Program-made: the position numbers and the translations under genes
Notes under the pieces: model-generated
Seen by the model: the letters and a program-made list of their open reading frames with translations, nothing else
What the model was told of the DNA's origin: nothing
The model's database searches: none
NCBI GenBank assembly: GCA_902728285.1
Contig: CACVBU010000402.1
Span: 1,652,528-1,716,527, forward strand
Origin: Clytia hemisphaerica
Lineage: Eukaryota; Cnidaria; Hydrozoa; Leptothecata; Clytiidae
Length of the DNA: 64,000 bases
Reading direction: 5' to 3'
Part shown: positions 12,101 to 18,100 of the stretch, in pieces
How positions within the stretch are numbered: the stretch's first letter is position 1
Layout of the letters: each line of letters starts with the position of its first letter

Positions 12101-15100
12101 TAAAATTTCAGCTTTAAAATGAAAGCCGTGAAAAACATTTAATCTTTTCTCTCTTTTTCTTATCTTCTTTTTTGAATATTTTCAGGAGCACTTTGAAATT
12201 GAAGACTCTTCTTTTTCTTTTTCATTTTGAAATATTTAAGTTTCAAATTTTCAAAGCTTCCATCTGGGGGGTCGAACCACTGATCGCTTGCATGTTAACC
12301 AAACGCCTTAACCAACTGAGTTAACTCGACGATGCAATTACTGTGCATTCAAGCTATAAATTGAATTCAATGCTCTTTAGAACTTTCACTTTTGTCTTCT
12401 CATTTCTTCAACCTCTATATCTATATTATAATACGCTAAAATCGGAACTCTCCAATTCTCGCATGAAGCTTTTTCGCTAGCGATTTTTAAGCAGACGGCA
12501 ATTCTTTTTCGCGCCTTTTCTGTGTTGGTTTTTACATTAGTAAAATTTCAGCTTTAAAATGAAAGCCGTGAAAAACATTTAATCTTTTCTCTCTTTTTCT
12601 TATCTTCTTTTTTGAATATTTTCAGGAGCACTTTGAAATTGAAGACTCTTCTTTTTCTTTTTCATTTTGAAATATTTAAGTTTCAAATTTTCAAAGCTTC
12701 CATCTGGGGGGTCGAACCACTGATCGCTTGCATGTTAACCAAACGCCTTAACCAACTGAGTTAACTCGACGATGCAATTACTGTGCATTCAAGCTATAAA
12801 TTGAATTCAATGCTCTTTAGAACTTTCACTTTTGTCTTCTCATTTCTTCAACCTCTATATCTATATTATAATACGCTAAAATCGGAACTCTCCAATTCTC
12901 GCATGAAGCTTTTTCGCTAGCGATTTTTAAGCAGACGGCAATTCTTTTTCGCGCCTTTTCTGTGTTGGTTTTTACATTAGTAAAATTTCAGCTTTAAAAT
13001 GAAAGCCGTGAAAAACATTTAATCTTTTCTCTCTTTTTCTTATCTTCTTTTTTGAATATTTCAGGAGCACTTTGAAATTGAAGACTCTTCTTTTTCTTTT
13101 TCATTTTGAAATATTTAAGTTTCAAATTTTCAAAGCTTCCATCTGGGGGGTCGAACCACTGATCGCTTGCATGTTAACCAAACGCCTTAACCAACTGAGT
13201 TAACTCGACGATGCAATTACTGTGCATTCAAGCTATAAATTGAATTCAATGCTCTTTAGAACTTTCACTTTTGTCTTCTCATTTCTTCAACCTCTATATC
13301 TATATTATAATACGCTAAAATCGGAACTCTCCAATTCTCGCATGAAGCTTTTTCGCTAGCGATTTTTAAGCAGACGGCAATTCTTTTTCGCGCCTTTTCT
13401 GTGTTGGTTTTTACATTAGTAAAATTTCAGCTTTAAAATGAAAGCCGTGAAAAACATTTAATCTTTTTCTCTCTTTTTCTTATCTTCTTTTTTGAATATT
13501 TTCAGGAGCACTTTGAAATTGAAGACTCTTCTTTTTCTTTTTCATTTTGAAATATTTAAGTTTCAAATTTTCAAAGCTTCCATCTGGGGGGTCGAACCAC
13601 TGATCGCTTGCATGTTAACCAAACGCCTTAACCAACTGAGTTAACTCGACGATGCAATTACTGTGCATTCAAGCTATAAATTGAATTCAATGCTCTTTAG
13701 AACTTTCACTTTTGTCTTCTCATTTCTTCAACCTCTATATCTATATTATAATACGCTAAAATCGGAACTCTCCAATTCTCGCATGAAGCTTTTTCGCTAG
13801 CGATTTTTAAGCAGACGGCAATTCTTTTTTCGCGCCTTTTCTGTGTTGGTTTTTACATTAGTAAAATTTCAGCTTTAAAATGAAAGCCGTGAAAAACATT
13901 TAATCTTTTCTCTCTTTTTCTTATCTTCTTTTTTGAATATTTTCAGGAGCACTTTGAAATTGAAGACTCTTCTTTTTCTTTTTTCATTTTGAAATATTTA
14001 AGTTTCAAATTTTCAAAGCTATTCAAAGTCTTTCAAATTCACCCTCGAATGTCTACCCACGATGGCTAGCCACGATGGCTAAAGGACTTAAACGAAAGAA
14101 TATATTTACAAGATATTTTTCATTGTGGTAATTTCTAGCAATGCAAGATCTTCATTTCTTCCCAGGCAGTTTTCATTTAATTTGCATTCAATTTACTCTA
14201 TCATTTTAAAGTTTTCTTTTCAAAAACCAACTTGATGAAAGTAGTATCAAAATAGTTTTAATTTTCTTTGAACATAAAAAAAAATGTCTGATGTAATTCT
14301 CCCCCGAAAATACAAGAAATTATATTAAGTGATTTGACAAAAGATGTTTTCCTTTTCCTTGCAAAGTACAAGAAATTACTTCAATTAGTTTTCCTTGGAA
14401 AATTCAACATATTTTTTTAGGTAATTTACCTTGAAAAATACAAGAAACTGTACATAAGATGATTTTCCTTGGGAAATACAAGAAATCGTAACAGGGTATT
14501 TTCCTTGGGAAATACAAGAAACTGTACATAAGATGATTTTCCTTGGAAAATACAATAAATCGTACTCGGTGATTTTCCTTGGAAAATACAAGAAATATGT
14601 CTTAACTATGTTTCCTTGGAAAACATAACTAACTGTTCGTAGAAATTTTCCTTTTACATTACTAAAACATATTTCGCATAAGTAAACAAAATATGTGTAA
14701 TTTCTAAAGTGAAAGCGAGCGAAGCGAGCGTAATAATCATGTTAAAGAGTCGTCTCGGACGACGCCGGGACGGCTAGTATACTATATTTCGTATTCTATC
14801 TAATACATCATTCAGGCAAAAAGTGAAATACGGTTTAATGCAAATGCGGTTAAGATAAAAACTTTATCAAAAATAAATAAAAAGTGATCTTGTTTTATAA
14901 TTTTCCAGATTGTTGCTCTGAAGACTTAGAGGGAGAAGAATCATTCAAAGGTGTTGAAAGATTTCCTGAAACTCTGGTTTCCCAATCAGTCACCAACAAC
15001 TGCACATACAAACAATCTGCATCCAGCCAACGACAATGTCTTGGTAACATGAAAGATGGTCCCAAATGGTCCAATGTCAATCTACAAAACTGTCCTGCTA

Positions 15101-18100
15101 AATCACCGATAACTAACTCGTTAATCGAACTAAGTTTAAAAAAGATCTGTACCCCGTCGACACTCACTGATTGCCAGACACCGGTAGAAGTCAGTGGGAA
15201 CCTTTCACAATTGATCAACCGAACAGACTCTATTACCACCAGACAAGATTTAGAATACATCAGCATTGTTTTGCAAAACTTGGCAATTCATCCAACCGCA
15301 TTCTTACCGAATGATACAGATAATGCTAAAACGGTACGGTATATGACCATATAAAGTCTATAACTCGAAGGTTTCATGGCCCCTTCAGTAAGAAGTGCCT
15401 TACTGTATAAACCTTACTCAACAGCTTAAAACACACCCCTGTCTCACAGCCCCGGCGGAACTTTTTTCTCAGTGGAGATAAAAATTCCTATTGAAATCCC
15501 AATGGGGATAGAAATTCCTTTGTTTCAAGGTTAAAAAATTCAGTGGCAATGGTTTTGAAGTGCAATTTTGAAACATTGAATTTCGAATGGGGATGAAATA
15601 AAAGTTAATTTCCCAGTGGGGCTGAAATTCTACGGTATTTTCCCACCGGGGACGAAATTTTTGTTAGTCTTTCCAGTGGGGCTGGGCTCCCGGTGGGTCT
15701 GTGACACATGGGTATTAAAACACAACACAAGTTTCCTTAACCCGAACAAATTTGTCTTTCCCATGCGAGTTACTACCTCGAGAAACTGTTCTCTAGTCTT
15801 AAGTTTCACTACCTTCTCCCTTCCATTGGGCCATCCGGAAAGCAAAATTACCATACTCTACTTACCGTACTATCTTTTACATGTAAATCTTGATTCCATA
15901 CCTTTTTATGTACTCAAGAAAAAATTGAATCTTAATTAATTATCTTACATTTTGAGTTTTCCTTGCCGTGAGTCATTCCGATGCTTTCGGTACCTGTGTT
16001 TGTAATGCATGCAAGTCCGCAGAAATCCTACCGCTGGTAACCTCTTCACATGGTATATCTCCTCGACTGTTTAACCAATAGATACATTTCATTTATAGAT
16101 AGTGGCCAATGTTCTTGAAACTGTCGGTAATGTCATCGGTTCCAATCGAACCATTGTTGCACAAGCACAAAAAGCAAAACAGACATCGTCCAACATTCTT
16201 AAATCTCTTGATGTCATCGCTGAAAACCTTGGTCAAATCGCAGCTTTCTTCAATATAAACGGAACTATTCAAATCAAGTTTGAAAATCCATACGTTGCAC
16301 TCGCTGTAACATATACGGAACCTAAACCATTGAAAATATTTGGTGGATTCGATTCTGATAGAAGTATCAGTGTAAACATTGCAGCTAGAGAAGATAAACC
16401 GACTTACTACAACAATAAAACATTGGAGATTCTAGCTTCTTCTCATATACCGAAAGAGGCGTTCCGTAACAAAAGTCAAATTGTCTACTCATTCCTTTTC
16501 CAAGACGATACGCTTTTTCTAACAGGAAAACAAATAAAAGCTCTGGATGCAGGTCAACCCATAGTTTCACCACTATCCAGTCAGATTCTAGCAGTGACTA
16601 TTGGTAAAGATAAACTTGAGAATCTATCAATACCGATCTTGCTCAAATTTGAGAAAATACACCAACCAGTGATTGGCACTGAAGAAAACTCCTTTTTCAA
16701 TAACACGTGTACGTTCTGGGAAGTCCAACAAGGTATACAAAAACGTTTCAAAAATTTCTTTATCTGGAACCTGAATATGCTAGATTGAAACTTATGCTTT
16801 GTGTAACCCAAAACCAATAAAAGTGCTCAATGTTAATGATAACAGAGCTTTATATTAGTTTGAGTAAAGAAAAACGATTTAAGTTAATTTCATACTCAAA
16901 GTTTCATGCCATCCAGGATAGCAATCTTCAGTGAAATCTTTGCTTGAAACTTAAGAAAAAGAGAAATGTTAGCACCGCTTTTATAATTTTTACAGAAAGC
17001 GTGTAACAGAGATCCGTTTACAGCAGTTTTCATAATCAAGCTTGATGGAATTTCTTGTCCTCTTATACGTTCTTTTTGGACCTACCTAAGGTAGTCCTTT
17101 AAATTAACCCTTGTCCGTTCGTTCGTTCGTTCGTTCGTCCGTTCGTTCGTTCGTTCGTCTGTTGCCAGCTTTTCTCGGGATCGGCTCATTAGTTTTTTCT
17201 ATGTTTTTGCACGATGATGCAAAATGGCAATGCCCAAAATGTGACGGAGCCCGATTTTCGAAAAAAAAATTTTTCCGGCCGAAAATGGCGGAAATATGCC
17301 GGAAAAACTGGTTTTTCGGCATTTTCTCGAGATTTCATCATTAGTTTTTTCTGATTTTTTGCTCAAAGATGCGTATTAACAATGCCCAAAACATGGTCTA
17401 GTCCGATTTTTGAGAAAAAATTTTTTCCGGCCGAAAATGCCGGAAATATGCCGGAAATCGCCGTTTTTCTGGATTTTCATTGGACTTTTCATATAATTGG
17501 TTGTTTTTTCATTCAAAAGATATCAATAGCAATGCCCACATCAAGCATGTTTCAATTTTCAATAAAATTGATTTTTGAAGCCGGAACTTTCTAAAAATCG
17601 CCCCGGAAACACCGATTTTCGCCGGAAAAAAACGGTATTTTTGAATTTCTTGAGCTGTACTTTATATTTTTCATGAAAATTTTGCACACTGATGCAAAAT
17701 GTCAATACCTAAATTGTGACGGAGCCCGATTTTCGAAAAACATTTTTTTCCGGCCGAAAATGCCGGAAATATGCCGGAAAACCGGTTTTTTGACTTTTTC
17801 TCGAATTTTCATTCTTAGTTTTTTCTGATTATTGCAGAAAGATGCGTATTAGCAATGCAAAAATTTTTTTCGGTTGCTGGAAATCGCCGTTTTTGCAGAT
17901 TTTCATTGGATTTTTTCCTTGTATTTCTATGTTTTTCACACAAAAACATTATTGATAACAATGCTCACCATCAAGCATGATAGAATTGTCAATAAAACTG
18001 ATTTTTGCGACCAGAACTTCCTATTTATTTTTCCCCTACAACCCTTCTCTCTCCCCCCATCAACAATCAATGATAAATTTATTGTGTTGTGTATTTTCGC

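Larger units (their letters stand above)
11099..14019. repeat. ~440-bp tandem satellite, six full units and one partial, inside an aGPCR intron
   Basis: Units begin CTATATTATAATACGC at 11,099, 11,540, 11,981, 12,421, 12,861, 13,300 and 13,741. The periods are 441, 441, 440, 440, 439 and 441 bp. The last unit stops at 14,019 after TTTTCAAAGCT, just before the tRNA-like part. Units differ by only a few single-base changes and homopolymer length differences, so the array is young or homogenised. Each full unit carries a minus-strand tRNA-like segment. No ORF is conserved across units. Confidence 0.95.

Noticed and set aside
11099..14019. Regular array as a CRISPR-like structure
   Set aside because: The units are ~440 bp and identical along their length with no short repeat/unique spacer pattern, in an animal intron. 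It is a satellite.
14895..15266. 123-residue minus-strand ORF
   Set aside because: Shadow of the receptor's Cys-rich exon on the other strand.
17111..17344. Plus and minus ORFs around the (TTCG)n run
   Set aside because: Simple repeat and CCGGAAA blocks of a non-coding element; the same frames are not kept in the 39-kb relative.
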